From Impatiens glandulifera (taxonomy: Eukaryota > Streptophyta > Magnoliopsida > Ericales > Balsaminaceae), in NCBI RefSeq assembly GCF_907164915.1, contig NC_061865.1, forward strand, positions 57,866,587 to 57,930,586: 64,000 nt of DNA, in the 5' to 3' direction. Positions within the stretch are counted from its first letter, which is position 1, and the number at the start of each line of letters is the position of its first letter. The position numbers were made by a program, and so were the translations under genes. The notes beneath the pieces were generated by a model. That model was not told the DNA's origin. It worked only from the letters and a program-made list of their open reading frames with translations, and ran no database searches. Below are positions 10,894 to 23,643 of the stretch, piece after piece.

Positions 10894-13139
10894 TTAAAAT
10901 ACAATACAATAAAACCTTAGATGTTCGAATAACGTGGGTTTATTGTCGTCACAATTTTCCAACCTGACTTTGATGCCATATCTAGAACATAAAACACTTG
11001 TTTCGCTTGCTAAGATAAACAGTTCATGATTCTGATTTTTCAAAGTGCAATTCACATTAACACTTATAAAACCATGTTTGTCTATTTTTATTCCCCGATC
11101 TCCTGAATGGACATCAAACCAATTGTATTTTAAAAAAATCACTCGTCTTCCACTAAAGTATTCGACTTCTATAATGTCCGTCAACACTCCGTTGTAGGAC
11201 AATGTTTAGGTATCATTATTACCCAATACATCAATACCATTGTTTTGAGTTGTTAAGCCTTCATTGTGTCTCTCATTGTTAAATTTGAATCCATTAATTC
11301 GACACGACACCAATCTCTCCGCATAACAAGTAGGACCACTTTCTAATATTCATAGATCCTCAGAAATATTTTCCCTAACTTGAGAAACCTAATAAGAGAT
11401 GAGTAAGATTAGCCTAATTAATGTAATACAATAAAATTATATAACAATTGTAACTCACTCTTGTCTTAAAATAGACTACGTAACGTCTATCACGCTCACC
11501 AATTGATATGAAATGATTATCATATTCTCGCTTAAACTCAATGCATACAATTTTAATGAAAAGTTTGAGTCCATACATGTAAATTGAAAGATAAATGTAC
11601 AAGTAATAATTGAACATTTACTTGTAAATAGATTCTGCCTCCGAATAGTTCTTTAATATGTATGAATGAGCCCTATCTCAACCACTCGGTTCGTACATGT
11701 AACTAATTCCTTTTGATAACTCTTCCAAACATATAAATACAGTTATGGTTGACTCTCGCACTAAAGTACATGGGGATCTTGATCTTTCAAATATCTCGCA
11801 CATAAGCTAATACTTTCATTCACCAGATAACTCTCACTAATTGAACCCTCGAGAAATGTTTATTTCTAAGATAATTCTGTGGTTAGGGGGAAGGAAACGC
11901 ATGTGACACATATAACACTCTTTCTGCCAATTTATCAATATCATTGAAGCGGTATTATTATTATAACACGGACAAGAAATGTTCCCTTTGTACTCCAACC
12001 GGATAGATTTGCATATGCAGGGAAGTCGTTAATAGTCCATAACAACATGCATGTCAAAATACTCTAAAGTGGATGCATCAAACATTCAAACACCTGTATG
12101 CCATAACTCCTACAATTCATCAATCAACGGTTGTAAAAATATATCAATTGCATCACCGGTACTCTTAGGGCTAATAATCAACAAGGATAACATAAAGTTA
12201 CTTGAGTCCACGCATATTGTCGGTGGTTGTAAGGTATTATAACAACCGGTCAAATGTTGTACGATTGTTTTCCATTAATAAATGGCTGAAACTCATCACT
12301 AGTCAAACAAAGTCTTACGTTTCGGGCACTGAAGAGAAATCATTGGAGTGTTCGTCAGATGACTTCCATGTCATAGAATCTGTGGGATGCCTCAATACTT
12401 CGTCGTCTACATGACTATCTTTGTTCCATCTCATTAGTGGAGCCGTTTTTGAAGACATGTATAACTTTTGCAACCTTGGTGTCAATGAAAAATAACGTAG
12501 TATCTTAGATGAAATATGTTTCTATTCGGTTTTTCCGAACTGCACCACTTGACTTATCAATCTTCTATTTTGAGGTGCCACACACATTGCAACATTGCAA
12601 ATCATTATCATACTTATAGTAAATCATACAATTATTATTACAGACGTCGATCTTTTCATATATATATATATGTAAGACTAGTATGCGTAATTAATTTTTT
12701 ACACTCATAATAAGAATTAAGTAAATGATAATTTATTGGTAAAATCTCATCTTTGAGCAAATTTAACAATATGTCAAATGATGTATTTTTCCATTGATCA
12801 ACATTCTTAATATGAAACAACTTCAATAATGTGGAAGCCTTTGTAATTCGAGAACCTTCGTACAAAGGCTACTTTTAATCATCCAACAATTTATAAAATG
12901 TTTTATCATTGTCAACCAGATCTTCAGAATTAGAGTGTTAAATGGTGTGATACAAATCATTGAGAATATCTTTCATATACTGGTCATCAACATCATTATC
13001 AATATCATCAACTGTATTATCTTCTTCTATAATATTCTCGATAACATCATCGTCGTTATTTGATTCGTCATCATAATCACTACCAACAACATCAACATCG
13101 TCATCAACAATATCATTTGTGGATCTCCTTTCACTATGA
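10894..13139 (-). pseudogene. CACTA (En/Spm) TNP2-like transposase, heavily mutated
   Basis: Reading the minus strand from 13.1 kb downward gives the ordered hallmarks of a TNP2-family transposase. An acidic N-terminal stretch rich in Asp lies at 13.0-13.13 kb. Then come SRITKASTLLKLFHIKNVDQ at about 12.84 kb, RLQKLYMSSKTAPLMRWNKD at about 12.46 kb, SSVPRNVRLCLTSDEFQPF at about 12.3 kb, FPAYANLSGWSTKGNISCP at about 12.0 kb, and MCHMRFLPPN at about 11.9 kb. ESYLVNESISLCARYL follows at about 11.8 kb. The C-terminal DUF4216-like domain ends the set: TCYAERLVSCRINGFKFNN at about 11.3 kb, then the 102-aa frame 10894-11202 with VLTDIIEVEYFSGRRVIF and KYNWFDVHSGDRGIKIDKHG. Many stops and frameshifts break it, so it is dead. 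No CACTA termini were found around it. It may be an old autonomous relative of the 4717-8710 element. Confidence 0.88.
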
Positions 13140-13244
13140 AAATACCAAAAATCGTGTATTCTCTTTATATAAATATATATTATTAATTTTTAATTAATTT
13201 ATATAAATATTTTCTTATAAATCATATATATAATTATTATTTTA

Positions 13245-13313
<69 letters not shown>

Positions 13314-14345
13314 CTATCTGTATAAACCATCAAATTTATTTTTAAATATAATATATATTAAATAAATATAGAACATATATAAAACATAATTAATTAAATG
13401 TCTCATTTTTACTAGTTTCTTTTTAAATAAAATCAATAATTTTATTTGTATTAATTAATTTATAATCTATATAATTATATATTAAATATATATAATAATT
13501 TATTTAAAAAATTAATACATGATACATTTAAATAAAAATAAATAAATTTATTTAATTATTTTTTTTTATAATTTTATATATATATATATAATTATAAATT
13601 AAAATAATTATAATAAGCGGTGCAAGTTAAACTGAATCTGAATTCACTAGGAATCTCTATCAATGAAGTGTTCACAATTCAAACATACTCTTAGTTGGTG
13701 CAAGGATTAAGGAAATGAAAAAAATGATGGTTAGTACATAATATTTCTATAAAATTAAATCAATTTGTTTAATTATTTGTATCTCTTTTTTATAATAATA
13801 TTTGTTCTTCACATTCTTTTATTTACAATTATATTTATTTTACTTTTCTTTATATTTATTAGCCACTTTTATTATTATTATTTCTTAATTTAACCTTTTT
13901 AAACTTATATTTTTTATCTCTTAATAAAGGTCGAAAAATCTTTAATAAAGATAAACAAATTTAAAAGAAAATCAATACACGGGTTAAACAAGACATACAT
14001 TATTACAATTATTAATTGGAAGAGTTAAATGTCTCATTTTTTTTTAAATTAAATTATGTATAAATTATTTGGACGACCTTCTAATTATTTTGATCGCTCA
14101 CTTTTAGTGCTCAAATTAATTTTTAAAACAAATCGTCCATTCAACTTTTAAGAAGGTCACCAATGACACTTTCGTTAACTTTTTGGTTAATCATAACGGT
14201 TTAAGCTTAAAATATTATTATTTTTGTATATTATTATTAATAATTATTTTTTATATTTATACATATAATTATTAAATTGTATATATATATATATTATCGT
14301 TAATTTTTATACTTATATAACTATTAAATCACTTTTATATATAGG
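13140..14345. other. AT-rich spacer
   Basis: Contains a 60-bp (AT)n tract. At 13.92-14.04 kb there is a fragment related to the 5' flank of the repeated gene units (compare 26.23-26.39 kb and 45.88-46.09 kb). This suggests an additional truncated unit whose remainder is gone or displaced. No coding region seen. Confidence 0.5.
13249..13308. repeat. (AT)n microsatellite
   Basis: About 60 bp of uninterrupted AT dinucleotides. Confidence 0.95.
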
Positions 14346-15489
14346 CATGCCCGGACCTGTGTAATAAGTGAGACAATTGCCTCAGGCCCAAATATTTTTG
14401 GGGCACCAAAATCTTCAAAAAAAATTAAAATTATAATGATATGTTCATGGGCTTATTTTTAAAAAACCCATAAATAATAAGTGATAACCTATCAATGATA
14501 AACCCTAACTTAATTTGTATAAAAAAAATAAAAAAAAAATACTATCTTACTTGGAGAAAAGAATCGCACGATTCCCATTTATCAACAAAATTAAGGAAAA
14601 AAAATAAAATAAGAATAAGCATTCTGGAAAAAGAAAAGGAAACATTTCCCCCAAACCCCAAGCCCGTCGTCGATCCTCCAGCTTACCGGAATCGGAGCAG
14701 AAAACTCGGTCGTCTCCTTCCCCGAGCTCTTGGGCCTTTTTCGCTCATTCCAGCCTTGTTTCTCAGCACTGCGCCACTGCCCACTAGAGTTCTTCCTCCG
14801 ATTTCGGTGAGATTTTGGTTCGATTCACTTGATTATTTTTTGTTGTTGAGGACTTGTTTGGTGGAATGGTGGATTCACAATCCGTATCTTGCATTATTGC
14901 ATAGCGGAAGTGCATCATTGTGGTTAATCATAGATTCATAGAATGCTGGTTAATCTATAAAATTTTAATGCAGATTAACATTTAGAGTTTTATCAAGCAA
15001 GCCTCCTATAAGAAAACAATTGTCTGGGGCAGAAAAAAGAAAGAAAAAACAAAAAGAAGATGCTTTAATTCAAAGTCAAGTAGGAAGCCTTAATAAGTAT
15101 TTCACAAGCGATCAAATAGTAGAGCAAGTGAACCAGAATGACATCGATAATAAGTTGAATGATCGGGAACATGGTGAATTGAATGAACTTCGCAATGAAG
15201 ACCCAAAACAGTCTGAAAATGAGAACGATGTAAGTATGTCTAAAAGTGACACTGATGGAGATATTAATCAAAAGATTTTGTTTCCTTTAAATGTTGATGA
15301 TCCAGGAAATTGGGACAAAATGTAAAATATTAGGGACTTTTTGGTTGAAAAATGTCCTAAAAGATATGATGATATTTTGTTTCCTCTTAATAACACTGGA
15401 AGACATTTCAAGTTTTGTATGAATATTAAGCTTTGAGGGCACCAAGTTTTGTGCTCGCCTCAGGCCTCGAAATCTCAGGTCCGACACTG
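14346..15489 (+). mobile_element. Non-autonomous hAT element, copy 1 (1,144 bp)
   Basis: The left end CATGCCCGGACCTGTG and the right end, reversed, CAGTGTCGGACCTGAG form an imperfect terminal inverted repeat sharing CGGACCTG. The flanks TATATAGG and TATATAGA match at 7 of 8 positions, as for an 8-bp hAT target duplication. The interior contains a GC-richer block (14.64-14.83 kb) and the start of a zinc-finger hAT transposase, then stops abruptly near the right end. Copy 2 at 19837-20920 is the same element in the opposite orientation. The 148-codon frame at 14495-14941 has no recognised homology, is not preserved in register in copy 2, and probably reflects 5' leader sequence. Confidence 0.82.
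14998..15437 (+). pseudogene. Truncated ZMYM1-like zinc-finger hAT transposase start
   Basis: The frame begins KPPIRKQLSGAEKRKKKQKE, the conserved basic start of ZMYM1/TTF-type plant hAT transposases. It continues through DALIQSQVGSLNKYFTSD and an acidic linker to FPLNVDDPGNWDK. A TAA then interrupts it (15323-15325), after which NIRDFLVEKCPKRYDDILFP resumes the family pattern, and it ends at GRHFKFCMNIKL-stop. The normal start is lost: copy 2 has ATG where this copy has AAG. The zinc-finger core, DUF4371 and dimerisation regions are absent, so no active transposase can come from it. Confidence 0.78.
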
Positions 15490-16310
15490 TATATAGATAA
15501 AAGATATTATTTATTTTTATCTATATATTTAAAATTTTCGTCAATAGTCATTTCTTTTCTCATTCTTTTTTTCCAAATTTTCTATACCTATCATTTATTT
15601 ACAATAAATTAAGATACATAATTAAAATATCAAAATAATTATAACATTATTTTATTCTTTATTATATTCCGTCCAAATAAAATCAATGTTTGAGTTGGAC
15701 AAGACATACTAAAAACAAATGTTTGAGTTAGACATACGTATGTTAAAAGACATATGTATAAGGATGCTTGGTTCATTAATCACCTACTAAAAGTAAAAGA
15801 AGAAAAATTGCTTATTACTATTTGGAAGAGTTAAATGTGTCATTTTCTTTAATTAAATTATTAATTAATTTGTTAATTTAAAATAATAAAGGAAACATGT
15901 TGAAAATGGGTGATAAAGGGATTAATTTGTATTAAATGATATCTTCCTACTAAGAACTATTGTAATTTATGAAGATTTTTGTCATGATTTATGTTACTAA
16001 TGAAGGTATTCATTCAAGAATTTTATACTATTCTTTTTTTTAATAGAAATAATTTAGAGAAATTTTTTTATATTATTTCATTATTGTATTGATCAAATTT
16101 AGAAAACAAACTAAATGTATTAAGCACAAAATGTGCTTGTCATTTTTTAAATATGTAACATTTTGTTACTACTGCATCTTCTAAGTTAGAGTTACTTAAT
16201 TTTTCCTGACTTGATTGAGTTGAGATTTTTATAGATAGTAATCACTTAATATATGATTTCACCAAACATAAAATAAAAATATATAGTTAATAGAACTTGC
16301 ACTCAAAGGT

Positions 16311-16402
16311 TGGGCCAAAAGGTCCATGCGCTTAGGGTTGGGTTGAATTAAGCCCATGCGCGTATTGAGAATGTAAACCCTAATATTTTGCATATAAATA
16401 TA
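16311..16402 (+). promoter_or_regulatory. U1 promoter: site II-like motif, telo-box and TATA box
   Basis: TGGGCC at about 16311, AAACCCTAA at 16375-16383 and TATAAATATA at 16393-16402, all upstream of the ATG at 16529. The same order occurs in all five units. Site II plus telo-box is the combination described for plant ribosomal-protein, translation-related and snoRNA genes; regulation of this family is inferred from that. Confidence 0.6.
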
Positions 16403-16528
16403 TACTTTCTTTTGCTAAAGAAAATCGCCCACTGAGTCTTTGGTTGTATGCATATAATGTGTTGCCTCCTCTTTTCTCTCTAGAGGCACTCATTTACTAA
16501 GAGCAGACACTCACGTCTTTAGTTTCAC

Positions 16529-16847
16529 ATGGATACAGTTAGACATATCATGGTTTTGATGCTCGATCTAAGCTATGACACATTCAATCAAAGTTTTGAC
16601 AAATCGTCGTTTCTTGAGAATCTACCGAAACTCAAGAACGTATTTTCAAGACTGAATCAAAGGATAGAAGGTATAAAATATTGTTTGTGTTTTTATTAAC
16701 TTTTAAACAATAAATTATGAAAAATAAAATGTCCTGATTTTAAAATTTTGATTTTCCAATACTTTGTTAGGGCTCTGGAAGATCTCCATATGCCTTTTGC
16801 GTATTCATATCTTGAGAGATCTGCCTCGCCTTACTGGTTTAAGCTAA
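16529..16847 (+). CDS. U1 predicted small protein, 72 aa, two coding exons
   Basis: Exon 1 (ATG 16529 to 16670) ends GATAGAAG|GTATAA. Exon 2 starts at 16771 after TTGTTAG and runs to a donor at 16855, with the stop TAA at 16845-16847. A third, non-coding exon starts at 16934 after CACAG. The product begins MDTVRHIMVLMLDLSYD, contains SSFLENLPKLKNVFSRLNQR at the end of exon 1 and ends RDLPRLTGLS. No known domain is recognised. The copies agree best in SSFLENLPKLKS-VYSRLNQRI. Whether this is translated is uncertain: the stop in exon 2 and frame differences among copies also fit a non-coding RNA family. The splice sites are conserved in all five units, which supports a transcribed gene. Confidence 0.4.
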
Positions 16848-17142
16848 GCTTACTGGTTAGTTTTTAATGAAGTTATATAAGTCGAGTTTAATTAATTAAA
16901 AAAATACTCACTTAAGTTTATGATTATACACAGGTCATGCAGTGCGGGAAACTCCAGATTTGTTAGATATGAGGGTCTATATAAAGATAAGGGTAGAAAT
17001 ATGCAGCGGATTGGATTGTGACCGTCATTGAAATGAAAGTTGTATGTGATTGTGTGAATAAAGAGATTGAGTGAATAAAGAGATAAGAAAAAAACTAAAA
17101 TTGTAATAATATTGTAATTATTATTATTAATAAAAGAAGAAG

Positions 17143-17178
<36 letters not shown>
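17143..17178. repeat. (TA)n microsatellite in the U1 3' region
   Basis: About 36 bp of TA repeats just beyond the AATAAA-rich 3' end of U1. U2, U4 and U5 have AT tracts of different lengths at the equivalent position. Confidence 0.85.
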
Positions 17179-17179
<1 letters not shown>

Positions 17180-17182
<3 letters not shown>

Positions 17183-19385
17183 GTTATGTGTTGTCTATTT
17201 ACATTATGGTCAAATTATAAATTATTAATAATAAATATATTTTAAATTAAATTTATATTTAAATAGTTTTATGATTTTTTATATATATATAATATACTTA
17301 TATAAATATATATGTTTAAATCAAACATTCAACTTATTTAATTTTTTTATACTTTTTTTGGTAATTAATTAAAAAGTTATTATACTTAAAATTAATGGAC
17401 TAAATTAATAATTTTTTTTTTATAAAATATAAATTTCTTTTTCAAAACAAATTAAAAATAAATAATTTATTGTATTGGATAAAATCTTATCACTAAACTT
17501 TCATTTAATACATGTGACAGCTCAATTGAATTTTTATTTGTTTCTTAAATAAATTTAAAATACAGTTCTCTCTCCATACTTAATGTTACCTAAATCTTTT
17601 CAAATTTTCTAAATTAATTTTACTTAATTTTAATATTTTAAAATAACTTTTGTTTTCTAAATTAATATAATTTATTATTGAAATACAATTATTTTATTAA
17701 TTTTTTAAAACATTTTAATATTATAAATAATTATTAAATACATTCTAAATGTAATTATTTAAATTATTGTTTTTATATATTATAAAATAGAATAATATAA
17801 TAAATATTATTATTATTTAATCATTTTCATATTTATTCAATACATAATTAATTTAAAACATATAAACAATTACACTATACTAACTTAATAATTAGTGAAG
17901 AGAGTCACTTGTTTTACTACATTTAAAATAAACATTTGCTACATTTAAATCTTTTGAATAAAGTTAAGCAATTACATTAAAATGTTAAGAACAGTATAAC
18001 GAATAATCTCAAATAAATATACCTCATTCTTATAATATCTTTTTTAATTCGATTGAAAGAATTTAATGGAATTTGATAAGATGATAGGGATTAACATATG
18101 AATGCTATTATACAAAGTTAGAGTGGTTGAAATAAAGATTTATAACATAATATAATAAAGTAGTTAATAATTGTGTATAAGAATAAGATTTTAAGTAAAT
18201 TAGTTATTAATTCAAATTATTGATCAATAATTAAATCAAATATTACTCTTTTTAATCAAAAGTTATTTTAAGTGATTTCTTTTTTAATTTTCGAAAATAT
18301 AAACTAACTTTATTTATTTTTCAAGTTAATTTGGTATATAAGTTGATTTTTTTTAAATCGACTTTTCAATAAAAAAAAACTAAAGTTAATTATTTAATAA
18401 TAAATATTTAATTACACTAAGACCTTATTAAAAAATAGTAAAAAGCTGTTTTTTTTAATGAAAGTTAGTTTATTTATAAAAGTAAAAATAAATAAGATCT
18501 GAAAAGATTTTTTTTTATAAAAGTTTTTTTATTTGTAAAAAGATATAAATATAATAATCATTAGAGATTTGATATATACTGGTTAAAAATATATAAGAAA
18601 ATACAGAGAATAGAGTGGAAAGTTAGATTTGGGTTGTTTGAGATTTAATCATATAATTAAATAATAAATTTATTTAAAAATAATTTTTTTGACTATTCAA
18701 ATAACCCTAATACAAATAAACCCAAACTAAGAAAATAGCTGAATTCAAGAATTTTAAAAAACAAATGAACGTTTAAAAACAAACCAATAGGAATTAAAGA
18801 GAAAAAAAAACCTTATATCTATCAAACAGAAAACAAAGAAAATGCTTCATCTATTTTTTTTAGATGAAAATTAAAACCGGTTGGGCAATCCAACGGTATA
18901 CCCTAAACTCATTTTGGGATGGGTTTGAAATTTCCAACTCACCGTCAAACTCATACGACTTAATGAATTTTTGATTCATTTATTTCTCCTATATGCATTT
19001 CTCGTTCTACTATTCATCTACCTAAAGATAATTTTATAGATATTTCATTTTTGATGTATTTTAATATTTATAAACTGAATTTGAAGTTATATGTTTAATT
19101 TATTTTTTTTATATAATTTATTTATATATTAATCTTGTTTATGTAATTTCTTTTTAGTAATGTTTATTTTGTTGGGTATAAATTATTGATATATAATTAA
19201 TTTTTTTTTAATTTTATTAAATGAATTAGAAAAGATTGGAGTTAAATATGTGAATGTGATAAATATATAGATAATATTAATAAAGTTAAAAATTTATTTA
19301 AAAAAAGAATATTTTAAAAATATTTTTTTAATTTGAAAATCAACTTTTAAGTTGAAGATGAATTAATGTCAATGTTTTAAAATAT
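17180..19385. other. AT-rich DNA downstream of U1
   Basis: The first 600 bp resembles the 3' flanks of U3 and U5 (for example ACATGTGACAGCTCAATTGAAT near 17.51 kb; compare 35.68 and 51.91 kb), so the repeated block extends this far. The rest is A/T runs with a short GC-richer island at 18.87-18.96 kb (AACCGGTTGGGCAATCC). No gene seen. Confidence 0.5.
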
Positions 19386-19836
19386 GCGGCAGGAACGCCA
19401 AACGGTTGAATGAACAGTTTGGTTTTTTATTTTCATACGGTTACTTTTTGAACCGGTCAAAATCCGGTCCGACCGGACGATTTAATCGGAAACCTGAACA
19501 GGAATATAACGGTTGGAAAGGTTATCCACTGTTCAGGAGGAGGAAATTTGAAATACAGATGCTTCGCTGACATAATTTATCTAATTTTTACTTTATCCAA
19601 AATCATGCTTAACAGGTTTGCATCGTAAAGCCCATCTCCCTATGAACGCTCAAATTCATTCTCCGTCGCGCTGCTTGTTTCACTTTAAGCAAATCTCATC
19701 TTGGATAAATTGTTATATCGAAATCATGTTGTTTGAAGTTTGAGGTTTATATATACATCTCATGGAGGGTTCTGTACATAGAAGATTTTGGGTTTCGTTT
19801 CGCTACCGTTGGTTTCAAAAGAATTGAATCTTCAAA

Positions 19837-20920
19837 CAGTGTCGGACTTGAGATTTCGAGACTTGAGGCGAGCACAAAATTTGGTGCCCTCAAAGCTTAA
19901 TATTCATACATATATTTTTTTATCGATTTAAATATTTTGTCCCAATTTCCTGGATCGTCAACATTTAAAGGAAACAAAATCTTTTGATTTATATCTCCAT
20001 CAATGTCACTTTTAGGCATACTTACATCGTTCTCATTTTCAGACTGTTTTAGGTCTTCATTGCGAAGTTCATTCAATTCACCATGTTCCCTATCATTCAA
20101 CTTATCATCGATGTCATTCTAGTTCACTTACTCTACTATTTGCTCGCTTGTGAAATACTTATTAAGGCCTCATACTTGGCTTTAAATTAAAGCATTTTCC
20201 TTTTGTTTTTTCTTTCTTTTTTCCGCCTCAGACAATTGTTTTCTTATAGGAGGCATGCTTAATAAAACTCTAAATTCTAATCTGCATTAAAAATTTATAG
20301 ATTAACCAGCATTCTATGAATCTATAATTAACCACAATGTTGCACTTCCGCTATGCAATAATGCAAGATACAGATTGTGAATCCACCATTCCACCAGACA
20401 AGTCCTCAACAACAAAAAATAATCAAGTAAATCGAACCAAAATCTCACCGAAATCGGAGGAAGAGCTCTAGTGGGCAGTGGCGCAGTGCCGAAAAACAAG
20501 GCTGGAACGAGCAAAAAAGGCCCAAGAGCTCGGGGAAGGAGACGACCGAGTATTCTGCTCCGATTCCAGCAAGCTGGAGGATCGACGAGGGACTTGGGGT
20601 TTGGGGGAAGTGTTTCTTTTTTTTTTTTCCAGAATGCTTGTTCTTATTATTTTTTTTATTTTTCCTTGATTTTGTTGATAAATGGAAATCGTGCGATTCT
20701 TTTCTCCAAGTAAGATAGTGTTTTTTTATTTTTATTTTTTTGGATACAAATTAAGTTAGGGCTTATCATTAATAGGTTATCAATTATTATTTATGAGTTT
20801 TTTAAAAATAAGCTCATGAACATATCATTATAATTTATTTATTTTTTGAAGACTTTGGTGTCCAAAAATATTTGGGCCTGAGACAATTGTCTCACTTATT
20901 ACACAGCAGGTCCGAGCCTG
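19837..20920 (-). mobile_element. Non-autonomous hAT element, copy 2 (1,084 bp), inverted relative to copy 1
   Basis: The ends are CAGTGTCGGACTTGAG and, on the other strand, CAGGCTCGGACCTGCTG. The flanks TCTTCAAA and TCTTCGAA match at 7 of 8 positions, a hAT-like target duplication. Sequence matches copy 1 along its length in reverse orientation, about 4.3 kb away. The frames at 20471-20713 and 20478-20669 (+) lie in the antisense of the element's GC-richer leader and are not genes. Confidence 0.85.
19915..20256 (-). pseudogene. Truncated ZMYM1-like hAT transposase start, copy 2
   Basis: The ATG at 20256-20254 gives MPPIRKQLSEAEKRKKKQKE, so this copy kept the start codon that copy 1 lost. 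It then meets stops within 30 codons (after ALI, SQV, IVE and VN). The 67-codon frame at 19897-20100 continues as NDREHGELNELRNEDLKQSE to NVDDPGNWDKIFKSIKKYMY. Copy 1 and copy 2 therefore carry different inactivating mutations of the same truncated gene. Confidence 0.75.
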
Positions 20921-21285
20921 TCTTCGAAGAAGATTTGGGTTCCGTTTCACTACCGTTGAGTTTTAAAGGGATTTAATCTATGTTTAGACTTGAGACCTAT
21001 TGTCTTTCACAGCTACTCGGACATCGATTAAGAAAGGTTCTACAAAGTAAAACCATGTTAAATTTGATTCCATATTTGTGTTTCAGTTGGATGAAAAACC
21101 TAATTAGCTCTAAATATTTCTTCAAACTAATGAAGAAGTTGTACGGCCTATGTTCACTTTAAATTTAATTAATAAATAAATATATTAATTAAAATGCAGT
21201 TTAACCGATTGAATCGGTCGAACCGAAGTTTGCCAAAAAAACGGGTTAAAGACTGGAACGATTTTCAAAACCATGATTTTAATAT

Positions 21286-22284
21286 TTGATGCGATATTTA
21301 TTGCATTTTATCTTTGAAAATAATTTTGTGGGTTTGAGATTATTTAAGTTTTGTATTATGAAAGAATAAAATTTTAATGGAGATTATATAGGTTAACTTT
21401 ATAATTTACTGCATTAATAAAAATATGTTAACACAAACCATTATAAATAAACGCATTATTTTTAAATATAAATTTTTTTTACCTCCTCTATTATCTCAAA
21501 AGATTTTTTTTTCCGTTCTCATACAATTTTTAAATATGCATGTTTGTATTCAATATTTCTTATTTTTTTCATTTTTTATTATTTTATTTTCTTATTTATA
21601 TAATTTTATTTAACTATATATAATTATTAAAATAATTTATATAAAATAATAATATATACTTTTTTTATACACAAAATATATATATATATATAATAATAAT
21701 AATATAGTTTTTTTTTTTTTTATAGATTATGTATACCGATTTTAAATTCACTATTACCAACCACTCATGTTTCCTTTGTTCCATCTCACCATAGAAGGGT
21801 AAAATTAAAATATTTATTTTTGTAAAAAATTATTTTACTTTTTTTGTGAGAGGAAACGAGTAAACATAGGAATGTTGATAGCAGATGATCTGAACTGATA
21901 CATACCACCTTCATAATAAAAAGTAAGATAAATGATTGAAGAAAGAAATTTAAAAGAATGAATAGATGAGAGAATACTTTATCACAATTTGAAAAAATAA
22001 TAAAATTTGTCCCTCTACTATTCTTTCATACATTTCCCTTTTCCTTTCTTATCACTCTTTTTAAAGTAATTCTAATTATTCGTTTATATAAACTTTTATA
22101 TTTTTTCTATCATTGTTTATTTATATTATATATTTTTCATAAAATAATTATATATTCTCTATCATCTTTAATTTATATAAATATAAAAAATAATAATACA
22201 AATATATATAATATATATAAATATTTATATTAAATTTTATCATTATATATATAATTATTAAATCTCTTTAATATATATAAATAT
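21286..22284. other. AT-rich spacer before duplication copy A
   Basis: T-rich runs and short (AT)n blocks. The plus frame 21425-21613 is low-complexity Phe/Ile/Leu and unsupported. A short GC-richer passage near 21.73-21.90 kb shows no coding pattern. Confidence 0.5.
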
Positions 22285-22439
22285 TCTCTTCTAATTAATT
22301 ATATATATAATATTTCATATAAAAAAAAATTATATCTATAACCCTTATTAAAAAAATTACTTTACCTCATTATTTAATTATATATATATATATTATTTTC
22401 TCTTTATATAAATATTTATTTTATAATTAATTTTATGTA

Positions 22440-23127
22440 AATATTTTATTAGGTGCTTTAGTCTTTCTATAAAAATAAATTTATATTCTATAAAAAAAAT
22501 ATTATTTGTTTGACTATTTGTCTTCCTTTCATATTAATTTTTTTTTAATATTTTTTTATTTTAAATTAATTTTGTTTTTTACTTTTCTTACTATTTATTA
22601 GTTATGCTTATTATTTTAACTTTCTTTTTCTTAATTTTTTTTAATATTATATTTTATATATACATCAATAATAATATTTAATTAATTATTTTACACTATA
22701 TAATTATATATTAAATTTTAAAAATATTTTCTCATTATTCTATAATTAAAATTTTTAAATAATTTATTAACAAACTCAGGGTTAAGAGTTGTTTCCCATG
22801 CTCGATCTCATTCTCATGTGAATCCACACAACAAAATTCATATTTTTCATAACCTAATCCAAACACTACTGTAGCCTTGAACATGAAGACTGAAAATTTT
22901 CTAATAAGCTAACATGTCATATTTTGAAACAAGGGCTTAGAATGTGCTTTAGATACACTAGCTATGTCCTCTTAAACTTCATTTGAAACATGTTTACCAC
23001 CTTTAGAACGACCCATCAAAATGGGAGCAGAAGATTTTATTTGCATTAGAGATGGGCCACAAATGACTATTTAAACTAATGTATCTAGAAAAGAAGGCAA
23101 AATCGGACTATTGCTCTTTTTTGACAT

Positions 23128-23128
<1 letters not shown>
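22440..23128. other. Copy A left segment, no gene seen
   Basis: AT-rich, then a somewhat GC-richer passage (22.78-23.05 kb: CTCGATCTCATTCTCATGTG and onward) that is conserved in copy B at 42.05-42.29 kb. No open frame is shared by the two copies. Confidence 0.5.

Positions 23129-23129
<1 letters not shown>

Positions 23130-23206
<77 letters not shown>
23130..23206. repeat. (TTA)n microsatellite, about 25 repeats
   Basis: Uninterrupted TTA units. The equivalent tract in copy B (about 43030-43054) is only about 8 units long. Confidence 0.95.
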
Positions 23207-23207
<1 letters not shown>

Positions 23208-23229
23208 GCTTTAAACTCATTTAATCTTA

Positions 23230-23608
23230 TTTAAATATTTGTTCTAATTTTATATTTTATTTAAATTAGACTTAGAATTTAATTATTTTGGAGTTTAATA
23301 GATACACGTCCTCTCTAAATTATTTATTTATTTTAATTATTTGTGATTAGCCGTATATGAATATTTAAACTTATAAAATTTACGAGGTCAAGAATAAGTA
23401 AACTTTTATAATTTTAAATTTATAATATTAAAATTTTACGAGCTTATAAATTATTTTGATATTACAAACTTTATAATATTTTACATCAATAAGTGAATTT
23501 ATATTTACAAATTAAAATATATACAAATAAATGAACTCATCAAATTAATTTTTTTTTATTATAACTTAGTTTAGTATTATTTTATTTGTCATTATTTGTT
23601 TATTTAAT

Positions 23609-23643
<35 letters not shown>

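Larger units (their letters stand above)
15660..17130 (+). repeat. Repeated gene unit U1 with its 5' flank
   Basis: The first of five related blocks (the others lie around U2 to U5). The shared 5' flank includes GTTGAAAATGGGTGATAAGG, GATTTTTGTCATGATTTATG, GTAACATTTTGTTAC and TTGATTGAGTTGAGATTT. It is followed by the promoter, three exons and an AATAAA-rich 3' end. Similarity is best to U2 and U4, but U1 lies outside the large duplication and has diverged further. Confidence 0.8.
19386..21285. mobile_element. Candidate older DNA element interrupted by hAT copy 2
   Basis: The left edge CAATGTTTTAAAATATGC followed by GGCAGGAACG, and the reversed right edge CATGGTTTTGAAAATCG followed by TTCCAG, form a loose inverted repeat. 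Behind each edge are CCGGTC/GGTCGAACCG-rich subterminal blocks. Inside, a block of about 55 bp (TTTGGGTTTCGTTTCGCTACC and onward) is present on both sides of hAT copy 2, so the insertion sits at a short tandem duplication. No clear target duplication and no recognised coding region. Confidence 0.35.

Noticed and set aside
12051..12414. Plus-strand frames of 63 and 70 codons
   Set aside because: The opposite strand carries ordered TNP2 transposase motifs; these are antisense shadows.
20471..20713. GC-richer plus-strand frame starting MGSGAVPKNKAGTSKKGPRA
   Set aside because: It lies antisense in hAT copy 2, and the same block in copy 1 does not keep the frame.
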